Shown here one piece after another: positions 14,686 through 21,631 of a stretch of 25,609 nucleotides of DNA (position 1 is its first letter; the number at the start of each line of letters is the position of its first letter). The stretch covers positions 1-25,609 of the forward strand of contig CBFIII010000051.1 in the NCBI GenBank assembly GCA_965662645.1. The letters are read 5' to 3'. The stretch comes from UBA5342 sp965662645 (GTDB lineage: Bacteria; Bacteroidota; Bacteroidia; Bacteroidales; UBA5342). Position numbers and translations under genes: made by a program. The notes under the pieces were generated by a model. It did no database searches. It was not told the DNA's origin and was given only the letters and a program-made list of their open reading frames with translations.

Positions 14686-15570
14686 TTATTTAATTCTGTC
14701 AAAAATAGCAAGAATTCGTTCCAGTTCCTTATCGGAAGTAAAATTAATAGTTATTTTACCATTCCCTTTAGGCGTACAAGACACACCTACCTTACTATTA
14801 AATGCTTGACTTAAAGCTGTCTTTAATTCTTTAAACTCTTTAGGTGTTTTATTAACAACTTTACCTCCTTTGATATTTGTTTTTTCGCCAGAGTTTAACT
14901 CTTTAACGAGTTCTTCCACTTTACGCACCGAAAAGTCGTATTTCACAATCTGTTCGGCTAACATTTCTTTTTCATTATCATCTTCCAGAGGCAATAAAGC
15001 TCTCGCATGCCCTATCGACAAATGACTGCTCTGCAATAACAACTGAATAGATGCGGGTAATTTGAGCAAACGCAACATATTGGTCACCGTACTACGATTT
15101 TTACCCACCTTATTACTCACTTGTTCTTGCGTTAATGAAAATTCTTCTATTAAACGCTGATACGAAAAAGCCTCTTCAATAGGATCAAGATTCTCACGTT
15201 GAATATTCTCCACTAAAGCCATTTCTAACAATTGCTCATCACCAGCTTCTCGTAGATAAGCAGGTACCATAGACAAGCCAGCCAACTTACAGGCTCTGAA
15301 ACGACGTTCTCCAGAAATGATTTGATAGGAATCTCCTGTCATTTTGCGAAGAGTAATAGGCTGTATAATACCCAACTTACTAATAGAAGAAGCCAACTCT
15401 TGCAATGCATCTTCTTCAAAATGAGTACGCGGCTGAAAAGGATTAGTCTCAATAAGATCTATCGGCACTTCTCTAAAATGAACTACACCAGCATTCTTTT
15501 GTATTTCCTTTGCATCAGCAATTAATGCATTTAATCCTCTTCCTAATGCCGGTTTTTTTTGTAATGCCAT
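14686..15570 (-). CDS. parB: Chromosome-partitioning protein ParB
   Basis: This 294-aa CTPase clamp binds parS sites near the replication origin and loads partition complexes. It starts with the typical LGRGLNALI (9-17). The ParB N domain has NPFQPR (43-48), GERRFRA (87-93, CTP-binding) and ENIQRENL (121-128). A helix-turn-helix lies about 147-168 (LTQEQVSNKVGKNRSTVTNM), and a C-terminal dimerisation part follows. It is downstream of parA with a 166-bp gap that holds a decayed copy of the dispersed repeat. I found no parS-like palindrome in the window. Confidence 0.97.
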   Translation of the reverse strand: MALQKKPALGRGLNALIADAKEIQKNAGVVHFREVPIDLIETNPFQPRTHFEEDALQELASSISKLGIIQPITLRKMTGDSYQIISGERRFRACKLAGLSMVPAYLREAGDEQLLEMALVENIQRENLDPIEEAFSYQRLIEEFSLTQEQVSNKVGKNRSTVTNMLRLLKLPASIQLLLQSSHLSIGHARALLPLEDDNEKEMLAEQIVKYDFSVRKVEELVKELNSGEKTNIKGGKVVNKTPKEFKELKTALSQAFNSKVGVSCTPKGNGKITINFTSDKELERILAIFDRIK

Positions 15571-15644
15571 AATTAGCTAATTAAAAATAGTAGTGTTAAT
15601 CCTATAATAAAGATGGTCTCTGAACTCGAAAATGCGCCAACATA

Positions 15645-15725
15645 AATCCCACATTAAGGGTATTTTCTACAGCTTCTAAATAATAAAATATTATTCAACT
15701 TAATCCCCATCTGCTTGCCACAAGA
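15645..15725 (+). repeat. Degenerate third copy of the dispersed repeat
   Basis: The same blocks occur in the same order as in the copy at 25387: AATCCCACATT, a GGGT block, AGCTT, AAATAATAAAAT, TTCAAC, CCC and GCTTG. They carry several small deletions and substitutions (roughly 70% identity by eye). The hairpin arms have been lost (AAGGG instead of GTGGG; no CUUG stem). It lies between parA and parB and looks like an old, decayed insertion. Confidence 0.6.
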
Positions 15726-15736
15726 TAAATCATTAT

Positions 15737-16510
15737 TTAATTTCTCTTCTGTCTTTCAAGCAATTCTGCTGCCAAATTAAGATAATTAACAGCTCCAGAA
15801 GAATTAGCATCAAAATGCAAAGCAGGCAAACCATGACTTGGCGCTTCACTCAACTTCACATTGCGTTGAATAATAGTTTTAAACACCATATCTTGAAAAT
15901 GCAACTGCACCTCGGCAACCACCTGATTGGCAAGTCGTAAACGAGAATCATACATCGTTAAAAGAAAACCCTCGATCTTCAAAGAGGGGTTCAAACGAGC
16001 CTGAATGATTTTTATAGTATTCAAAAGTTTTCCTAAGCCCTCTAAGGCAAAGTATTCACATTGCACAGGAATGATAACAGAATGAGCAGCCGTAAGAGCA
16101 TTAATGGTTATAAGGCCTAAGGAAGGCGAACAATCAATAAGAATAAAGTCATAATCAGACTGCACCCTTTCTAAAGCTTTTTTAAGTCTCACCTCCCTAT
16201 CGTCAAGACTAATCATCTCTATTTCAGCACCTACCAAGTCGATATGAGAAGGGATAAGATCCAAACCCTCAATCCCCGTTTTATTAATAGCATCAACAGC
16301 AGGAATATCATCAATCAGACACTCATAAATACTTTTTTCTACACGCTCTACATCAACTCCCAAACCAGAAGTAGCATTAGCCTGTGGATCTGCATCTATA
16401 ACCAACACCTTTTTGTCCATTGCCGCTAAACTAGCTGCAATGTTAATGGTCGTAGTCGTTTTTCCGACTCCCCCTTTTTGGTTTGCAATAGCAATGATCT
16501 TTGTATTCAT
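15737..16510 (-). CDS. parA: Chromosome-partitioning ATPase ParA (Soj)
   Basis: This 257-aa ATPase forms nucleoid-bound gradients that position ParB-parS complexes. The deviant Walker A QKGGVGKTTTT begins at residue 11, with signature lysine K12 and K17. The A' motif VLVIDADPQANATSG lies at about 35-49, and the Walker B-like ILIDCSPSLG at about 123-132. There is no N-terminal helix-turn-helix, so it is the small chromosomal Soj type rather than a plasmid type. It precedes parB and follows kdsC in the same direction, 127 bp after kdsC. Confidence 0.97.
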   Translation of the reverse strand: MNTKIIAIANQKGGVGKTTTTINIAASLAAMDKKVLVIDADPQANATSGLGVDVERVEKSIYECLIDDIPAVDAINKTGIEGLDLIPSHIDLVGAEIEMISLDDREVRLKKALERVQSDYDFILIDCSPSLGLITINALTAAHSVIIPVQCEYFALEGLGKLLNTIKIIQARLNPSLKIEGFLLTMYDSRLRLANQVVAEVQLHFQDMVFKTIIQRNVKLSEAPSHGLPALHFDANSSGAVNYLNLAAELLERQKRN

Positions 16511-16637
16511 ATAATTGTGTTTTTTTCTTCAAGTACAAAAGAAATGAAATTTAATCTGAACTAACGTTTCAGAAGCTAATAGTTATTAACAACCACCACA
16601 TAGCAATTGTTCTTAACCCCAGACAATACTTATCGTT

Positions 16638-17156
16638 TTACCAACCAAAAGCCTCACCATCCATCCACTTATCCTGCGCTCTAAGTATTTGTTCTACTAT
16701 GTCACGGGCACATCCCATTCCACCTTCTTTATCAGAAATATAAACCGAAACTTCTTTCACTTCAGGAGCAGCATCAGCAGGACAGCAAGGAACTGCAACT
16801 TTTCGCATCACTTCCAGATCAGGGATATCATCACCCATATACATTATTTCATCCATCGAAAGATGGTATTTCTCAACCACTTTTTCAAATTCTCGCATCT
16901 TAACAGAAGAACGCATAAAAACATCCTGAACACCTAAACCGCTATAACGCTGTTCCACCGCCTCACTTTTACCTCCTGTAATAATAATCAGATGATAACC
17001 TTTCTTAGCAGCCAACTGTAAAGCATAACCATCTTTAATATGAGCAGTACGAATAGGTTCCTGATCAGGAAATAGCTGTACAACATTAGAAGACAATACA
17101 CCATCAACATCAAATATCATCGTGGTTATCTGTGGTAAAAGCTCTTTGAAATTCAT
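16638..17156 (-). CDS. kdsC: 3-deoxy-D-manno-octulosonate 8-phosphate phosphatase (KdsC-like HAD)
   Basis: This 172-aa HAD phosphatase is predicted to convert Kdo 8-phosphate to Kdo, the sugar linking lipid A to the LPS core. HAD motifs: D16-x-D18 in FDVDGVL, ITGG at 59-62, K86, and GDDIPDL at 108-114. The C-terminal GGMGCARD (about 145-152) is the substrate loop of the KdsC subgroup, and the lack of a cap domain also fits. The related NeuA/NeuC-type phosphatases cannot be fully excluded. A TATCTTTG box lies about 25 nt upstream. It reads towards parA but is separated from it by 127 bp. Confidence 0.9.
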   Translation of the reverse strand: MNFKELLPQITTMIFDVDGVLSSNVVQLFPDQEPIRTAHIKDGYALQLAAKKGYHLIIITGGKSEAVEQRYSGLGVQDVFMRSSVKMREFEKVVEKYHLSMDEIMYMGDDIPDLEVMRKVAVPCCPADAAPEVKEVSVYISDKEGGMGCARDIVEQILRAQDKWMDGEAFGW

Positions 17157-17181
17157 AAAATATCTTTTCTTTTATATTTTG

Positions 17182-17189
17182 CAAAGATA
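17182..17189 (-). promoter_or_regulatory. -7 element (TATCTTTG) for kdsC
   Basis: On the minus strand this matches TAnnTTTG exactly and ends 25 nt before the ATG at 17156. I see no -33 TTG at the normal spacing. Confidence 0.45.
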
Positions 17190-17352
17190 CGAAAAACGTT
17201 AGCTAATACATTTTTCAGCACACCACAGAAAGGGCATTGTTCAAATCTTCTTAATAGATTAATCAAATAGCTACCTATAAGAGCGAAAATGAATGATTAA
17301 ATTCGCAACATATAAAGATTTTTATATTCATTATAACCTAAACACATAAGCT

Positions 17353-17931
17353 ATGAATTATATTGCCCACGAAACAGCGATTATTGACGCTGGATGTCAT
17401 ATAGGTAATGATACTAAAATATGGCATTTCTCACACCTAATGACAGACTGTACTTTAGGAGAACAATGTAATATTGGTCAAAATGTAGTCGTTTCACCTC
17501 ACGTTCGTTTAGGTCGTAATGTAAAAGTACAAAATAACGTCTCAATATATACAGGAGTAGAATGCGAAGACGATGTTTTTTTAGGACCTTCTATGGTTTT
17601 CACTAATATATTAAATCCTAGAAGTCACGTCATAAGACGAGATGCTTATGTAAAAACACTATTACGACGTGGTGCTTCGGTAGGTGCTAATGCCACCATC
17701 ATTTGCGGCATAGAAATAGGACAATATGCATTAATAGGCGCAGGTGCTGTCATCACAAAAGACGTAAAACCGTACGCTCTAGTCGTTGGCAACCCAGCCC
17801 GACAAATAGGATGGGTCAGTGCTTACGGACACCGCTTGATTTTTGATGAAAAGAATCTGGCAAGCTGCCCCGAAACAGGAGAAAAATATCAGTTGAACAA
17901 TGATCATGTTAAAGTTGTTGATAAAGCATAA
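17353..17931 (+). CDS. UDP-2-acetamido-3-amino-2,3-dideoxy-glucuronate N-acetyltransferase-like (WbpD/WlbB)
   Basis: This 192-aa left-handed beta-helix acyltransferase has many hexapeptide turns (for example IGNDTKIW, LGEQCNIGQNV, LGRNVKVQNNVSIYTGV, IGQYALIGAGAVI). WbpD/WlbB-specific stretches are TNILNPRSHVIRR, LLRRGASVGANATI and ALVVGNPARQIGWVS. These enzymes acetylate the 3-amino group of a UDP-amino-sugar acid used in O-antigen, with acetyl-CoA as donor. None of the partner enzymes (WbpB, WbpE, WbpI) lies beside it here, so the pathway is elsewhere or the substrate differs. It starts 196 bp from the divergent kdsC gene and is followed 58 bp later by the DUF5715 gene. Confidence 0.88.
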   Translation: MNYIAHETAIIDAGCHIGNDTKIWHFSHLMTDCTLGEQCNIGQNVVVSPHVRLGRNVKVQNNVSIYTGVECEDDVFLGPSMVFTNILNPRSHVIRRDAYVKTLLRRGASVGANATIICGIEIGQYALIGAGAVITKDVKPYALVVGNPARQIGWVSAYGHRLIFDEKNLASCPETGEKYQLNNDHVKVVDKA

Positions 17932-17989
17932 CACAACCGCTGACCATTAAGAATAAAGATATAAGCCTTTCGGAAAACAAACACGATTT

Positions 17990-18685
17990 ATGAAATTATT
18001 GAAAATCATGAGTAAAATAATAGTCACATCACTTATCATCATCTCTTTATTCTCATTTTGCAAACACACAAAAGCCCCTGAATGTAAAGGCATCGACTAC
18101 GTATCAGTTCCCTTTCTCTCCAAGACAGAGCTTAAAGCGATGAAAGCTCACTTAAATGATGACCACATTACAGAAGCCCATAAAAGCAAAATAAAAACAC
18201 CTTTCAAAGACCAAAAATATTTTACAGAAAACAAAGAAAGTATCTGTAAAGACTTAGATCTAAACGAAATAAGCACTAATGAGCTATACGTTGTAGCACA
18301 CTTAACGTATTCCTTACCCTACCTTAATGAAACATCCTGTGACTTTTTAGATTTATTAGGTGAACGCATGCAAAAGAGTTTTGAGGAAAAGAAAATACAG
18401 CATTACCGTTTTGTGCTGACTTCTGTATTACGCACTCTCAAAGACCAACGTTTACTCCAACGCGTAAATGCCAATGCGACACCTAGTGAAACATCGCATT
18501 ACTTTGGCACTACTTTTGACATATCACAAACCCGTTTCTTAATGGGAAAGAATAACGAATCGGTATATAGCTATCGCTTACGCAACCTCCTAGCTCGTGA
18601 ATTAATACAATTACAAGAGGAAGGTAAATGTTATGTCATTATAGAAAGCCGCGAAAAATGTTTTCACGTCACCGTTTGTCAATAA
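17990..18685 (+). CDS. DUF5715 family protein with an M15 (VanY/LAS)-like zinc motif
   Basis: This 231-aa exported protein has a hydrophobic N-terminus (about residues 8-22) followed by C24 in LFSFC, a poor but possible lipobox. The C-terminal half resembles LAS-type peptidoglycan peptidases: TSVLRTLKDQRLL (144-156), then TSHYFGTTFDIS (168-179) with H170 and D177 spaced HxxxxxxD, and a final FHVTV with H226. E219 or E222 could be the catalytic base. These are the positions of the three zinc ligands in D,D- or L,D-carboxypeptidases such as VanY and VanX. Pfam keeps the family as DUF5715, so peptidase activity is my inference. The neighbour upstream is a cell-surface sugar gene, consistent with an envelope role. 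Confidence 0.75.
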   Translation: MKLLKIMSKIIVTSLIIISLFSFCKHTKAPECKGIDYVSVPFLSKTELKAMKAHLNDDHITEAHKSKIKTPFKDQKYFTENKESICKDLDLNEISTNELYVVAHLTYSLPYLNETSCDFLDLLGERMQKSFEEKKIQHYRFVLTSVLRTLKDQRLLQRVNANATPSETSHYFGTTFDISQTRFLMGKNNESVYSYRLRNLLARELIQLQEEGKCYVIIESREKCFHVTVCQ

Positions 18686-18741
18686 TACGGTTAGATTAAC
18701 ATTTTTATTCCTTATCGTTAGTCTTCAGCATTTCATTTATG

Positions 18742-18749
18742 TAATTTTG
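18742..18749 (+). promoter_or_regulatory. -7 element (TAATTTTG) 4 bp before the TPR gene
   Basis: This is an exact TAnnTTTG match ending four bases before the ATG at 18754, the same spacing as at 10884. It predicts transcription starting at or next to the start codon. Confidence 0.4.
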
Positions 18750-18753
18750 AACT

Positions 18754-20949
18754 ATGACACATCAGGAAATAATAAAAAATAGCAACACTATTTGTCAGTT
18801 ATTAATACAACACCAACTGAAAGATGCTTTTGATGCATTACAAAAAACGATTGGTGATAATGCATTAGGACAATTTATAGCTCCCCTTGAAAACCTGCAG
18901 ACGACTTACAAATACATGTTGCAATACACCGTTCAAAACATTCAAGACTCTGAACGTCAAAAGATATACAAACAACTCGTAGTCTCATTATTTAATCTTA
19001 CGGATAAAACAGAACAGCATTTATTGGAACAACACTCCACTCAAATGCCCTATGCAATCTTACGCACGCAACCTACCAATAACTTCAAAGCAGCTATTAA
19101 AAACTTAATTCAGGTTAGTAAACAATTAGAAATGGTTGAGTTGGGCGAGCAACATACTATTCCTTTTGATATCAAGCACAGTTATCAGATGCATCTTTCA
19201 GAAGTATTTATGGTGCTTTGGTCCACTCACTTCTACACAGAAGAACACGTTACAAACATCAAAGAATTATGCCATAATGGCGAACTCAAAGAATATGAAC
19301 TTTCTCTTTTAACTTCAGCTATATCCCTTAGTTTGTGGCGCAACTTTGATGTGCAAAAATTTAATGCCTTATTTGAATTAACCAATCACGCTTCAGAACT
19401 CGTTAAACAAAGAGCTTTTGTAGGCCTCTTAATTTCTGTTTATATTTATAATGAACGTTTACGTTATTTCACCTCTGTAAGCTCACGATTTAGCCTTTTG
19501 GCAGAAAATAAATACTTCAAAAAAAGCTTAGAACAAATTATAATTCAATTTATTAAATCAAAAGAAAGTGAAAAGATAGCCCGCAAATTTCAAGAAGAAA
19601 TCATACCAGAAATGGTTAAAATCACCCCTATTATCCGTGAAAAACTAGACATTGATAAATTAGAAGGAGAAAAAGACCTGGATGATAAAAACCCTGACTG
19701 GCAAGAAATGTTAGACGAAGTTCCGGGACTTACTGATAAAATGAAAGAAATTAGCGAATTACAAATGGAAGGCGCCGACGTTTTCCTGAGTACTTTTTCG
19801 ATGTTAAAGTCCTTTCCTTTCTTTAATCCTATTTATAATTGGCTAGTACCCTTTACTACCAGTTACCCCGACCTATCAGATCAATTACAAACAGAAAATA
19901 TACAGTCATTTGCCAAAGCTATAGAAAAATCACTATTTCTTTGTAACTCAGACAAATACTCTTTTATCTTAAGTATGGAACAGTTGCCTGAAAGTCAACG
20001 TAAGACCATGTCAGCAGCCGTTGGTGCTGACTTTGAGAATATGAAAGACATAGAAAAATCAGAAAATGAACCCCATAAAAATCGCCAAGCAGAATTCATC
20101 TCTAATCAATATGTACAAGATCTATATCGGTTTTTCAATTTACACCCACAAAAAAGTCAATTCGACAACCCTTTTCAACATCGTTTAGACTTTCACAACA
20201 AAAACATCATTGCTAATGTTATTGAAGATCAAAAGATATGGCGCAATGTAGCAGAATATTATTTTGCTAAGAATTACTTCACAGAAGCTGGCGAACTCTT
20301 CGAGCTTCTATTGCAGGACGACTCAGCTAATGTAGAATGTCTGCAAAAAAGAGGTTATTGTGCCCAAAAGACGAATGATCATAAGTTAGCTCTTGATTAT
20401 TATATGAAAGCTGATTTGGTAGAAAGCAGCTCCGTATGGACGCTGAAAAAGATAGCCTATTGTTACCAAGCCTTAGGAAAAACAAAAAAAGCATTAGAAA
20501 ACTACCAACTAGCAGCCAACTTACAACCCCAAAACATTAATTTGCAATATGCTATTGCCAATTGTTTCTTAAGTTTAAAAAACTACAATGAGGCCTTAAA
20601 TAACTATTTTAAGATTGAGTTGAACACCAAAAACAAAAAGAAAGCATGGCGCCCTATAGCTTGGTGTTCTTTTGTAGCTAAAAAACCAGAACAAGCTAAA
20701 AAATATTATGAGAAATTAATGGATCAACAAGCCTCTGGTCATGATTACATCAATGCGGGTCATGTTGCTTTAGTTTCTCATGAGTACGAGACTGCGGTGG
20801 ATTATTATAAGAAAGCCATTCATTCTTTCAAAGGTGACATTAACAAAATGATGACTATCTTCGAAGAAGACAAACCCTTTATTCTCAATTATGATATTGA
20901 TACAGAAGATTTACCTATAATTTTAGATAAGTTACGTTACGAATTGTAA
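18754..20949 (+). CDS. Large TPR-repeat protein of unknown function
   Basis: This 731-aa protein has no signal peptide or clear membrane helix, so it is probably cytoplasmic. Residues 1 to about 490 are almost entirely helical and match no domain I recognise, with an acidic stretch near 300-335. The C-terminal third (about 496-690) holds five or six tetratricopeptide repeats, visible as YFTEAGELFELLLQ, DHKLALDYYMKA, KTKKALENYQLA, NYNEALNNYFKI, KPEQAKKYYEKL and EYETAVDYYKKA. It is expected to be a protein-interaction scaffold. Similar long TPR proteins are common in Bacteroidales without assigned roles. It is preceded by a possible leaderless promoter and followed by short hairpins and a long non-coding region. 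Confidence 0.8.
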   Translation: MTHQEIIKNSNTICQLLIQHQLKDAFDALQKTIGDNALGQFIAPLENLQTTYKYMLQYTVQNIQDSERQKIYKQLVVSLFNLTDKTEQHLLEQHSTQMPYAILRTQPTNNFKAAIKNLIQVSKQLEMVELGEQHTIPFDIKHSYQMHLSEVFMVLWSTHFYTEEHVTNIKELCHNGELKEYELSLLTSAISLSLWRNFDVQKFNALFELTNHASELVKQRAFVGLLISVYIYNERLRYFTSVSSRFSLLAENKYFKKSLEQIIIQFIKSKESEKIARKFQEEIIPEMVKITPIIREKLDIDKLEGEKDLDDKNPDWQEMLDEVPGLTDKMKEISELQMEGADVFLSTFSMLKSFPFFNPIYNWLVPFTTSYPDLSDQLQTENIQSFAKAIEKSLFLCNSDKYSFILSMEQLPESQRKTMSAAVGADFENMKDIEKSENEPHKNRQAEFISNQYVQDLYRFFNLHPQKSQFDNPFQHRLDFHNKNIIANVIEDQKIWRNVAEYYFAKNYFTEAGELFELLLQDDSANVECLQKRGYCAQKTNDHKLALDYYMKADLVESSSVWTLKKIAYCYQALGKTKKALENYQLAANLQPQNINLQYAIANCFLSLKNYNEALNNYFKIELNTKNKKKAWRPIAWCSFVAKKPEQAKKYYEKLMDQQASGHDYINAGHVALVSHEYETAVDYYKKAIHSFKGDINKMMTIFEEDKPFILNYDIDTEDLPIILDKLRYEL

Positions 20950-20978
20950 ATAGTATCATACTATAATATAAACCATTT

Positions 20979-20997
20979 AATGGCAAATGATTGCATT
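20979..20997 (+). terminator. Possible weak terminator after the TPR gene
   Basis: GCAA-ATGA-TTGC (20983-20994) is extended by AAT/ATT with a bulged G, and is followed by TTTTC. A second small palindrome, ATAGTA-TCA-TACTAT, lies at 20950-20964 just after the stop. Either could help end the TPR transcript, but both stems are short. Confidence 0.35.
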
Positions 20998-21111
20998 TTC
21001 TCATAACCTTTTATTGCACACAAAGTGAGTCATAAAAATAGACAATTGAGTATTTAGCCTATCTTTTTCATCTCCCTAATTATTAACATAAAAAGATAAA
21101 CTCGTCTTCGC

Positions 21112-21142
21112 TTGCATAAAAAAAATAGATTTCCTACATTTG
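21112..21142 (+). promoter_or_regulatory. Near-consensus promoter far upstream of gdhA (TTG-N20-TACATTTG)
   Basis: TTG at 21112-21114 is 20 bp from TACATTTG at 21135-21142, an excellent Bacteroidota promoter. The predicted start near 21147 is about 485 nt before the gdhA ATG, and no gene lies between. It either makes a long leader for gdhA or drives a small RNA. Confidence 0.65.
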
Positions 21143-21147
21143 TGTAG

Positions 21148-21434
21148 GATTACTAAAGCATTCTAAACTTCTATAGTACGACGCTAGGTACTCAAGCCTA
21201 AATAAGTCTAAAAAAAAAGCTTTTCTAAGCATTTAGTAATACTTATCAAAACGCTAAAAATGAAAAACTTATTTCATCGTAAGCAATTGAACTTTGTTAC
21301 TTACAATTAAAACGTTTTTATCGTACTCGAAAAAATCATTTCTCAAAGTGATTTGACGAAGACGCTCTTTGCAGAAACAAATGATAAAAAAAACTTAAAA
21401 CGCTTTATAATAATTCTGTTCTCAAGCGTTTTTA
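21148..21434 (+). ncRNA. Candidate structured RNA (small RNA or 5' part of the gdhA leader)
   Basis: Downstream of the promoter several stems occur in order. TTACTAAA/TTTAGTAA (21150-21157 with 21232-21239) encloses AGTAC/GTACT (21175-21179 with 21188-21192). Next are ATGAAA/TTTCAT (21260-21277), GTAAG/CTTAC (about 21279-21304) and AAATCATTT-CTCA-AAGTGATTT (21333-21354, one U-G pair). Last is AAAACGCTT/AAGCGTTTT (21397-21432) with a short T run. The features of tmRNA, RNase P RNA and SRP RNA are absent. In DNA this AT-rich some 8-9 bp stems arise by chance, so this remains a candidate. Confidence 0.3.
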
Positions 21435-21548
21435 AAAGGATTATCGTCAGTTATTATGCTGGCTACAAGTTAAAGAAGATGCATATCGAATGATGAATTA
21501 AAACTTTATCTTCATTATGATAACTCTTCCCATAGTTGCTTTTTCATC

Positions 21549-21580
21549 AAGATGTATCTTGAATTAACAGAATACATCTT
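21549..21580 (+). terminator. Intrinsic terminator or attenuator 51 bp before gdhA
   Basis: AAGATGTAT (21549-21557) pairs perfectly with ATACATCTT (21572-21580) around a 14-nt loop, and the stem runs into CTTTTTATAG. Between this hairpin and the gdhA ATG there is no TAnnTTTG box, so gdhA transcription would have to read through it. AAGATG at 21476-21481 could compete for the 3' arm. Confidence 0.55.
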
Positions 21581-21631
21581 TTTATAGTTTATTAACTTAT
21601 ATTTTTTTTTAATTTATAAATAAACTCACCT

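Larger units (their letters stand above)
20950..21631 (+). other. 682-bp non-coding region upstream of gdhA
   Basis: No ORF of useful length is present. The region holds a near-consensus promoter (21112-21142) and several hairpins, two of them terminator-like (21397-21432 and 21549-21580), before the gdhA start. The longest open stretch is a 57-codon run (about 21311-21484) directly after a 16-residue mini-ORF (21260-21310) in the same frame. I recognise nothing in either. The strong base bias towards A and T means some stems may be chance. Confidence 0.8.

Noticed and set aside
21260..21310. 16-residue mini-ORF (MKNLFHRKQLNFVTYN) as a leader peptide
   Set aside because: It has no run of regulatory codons or recognisable sequence, and its ATG lies in a stem. 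It cannot be separated from chance in AT-rich DNA.
21311..21484. 57-codon open run in frame with the mini-ORF, as a pseudogene remnant
   Set aside because: Its translation matches no family I recognise, and frame-shifted readings do not extend a coherent protein.
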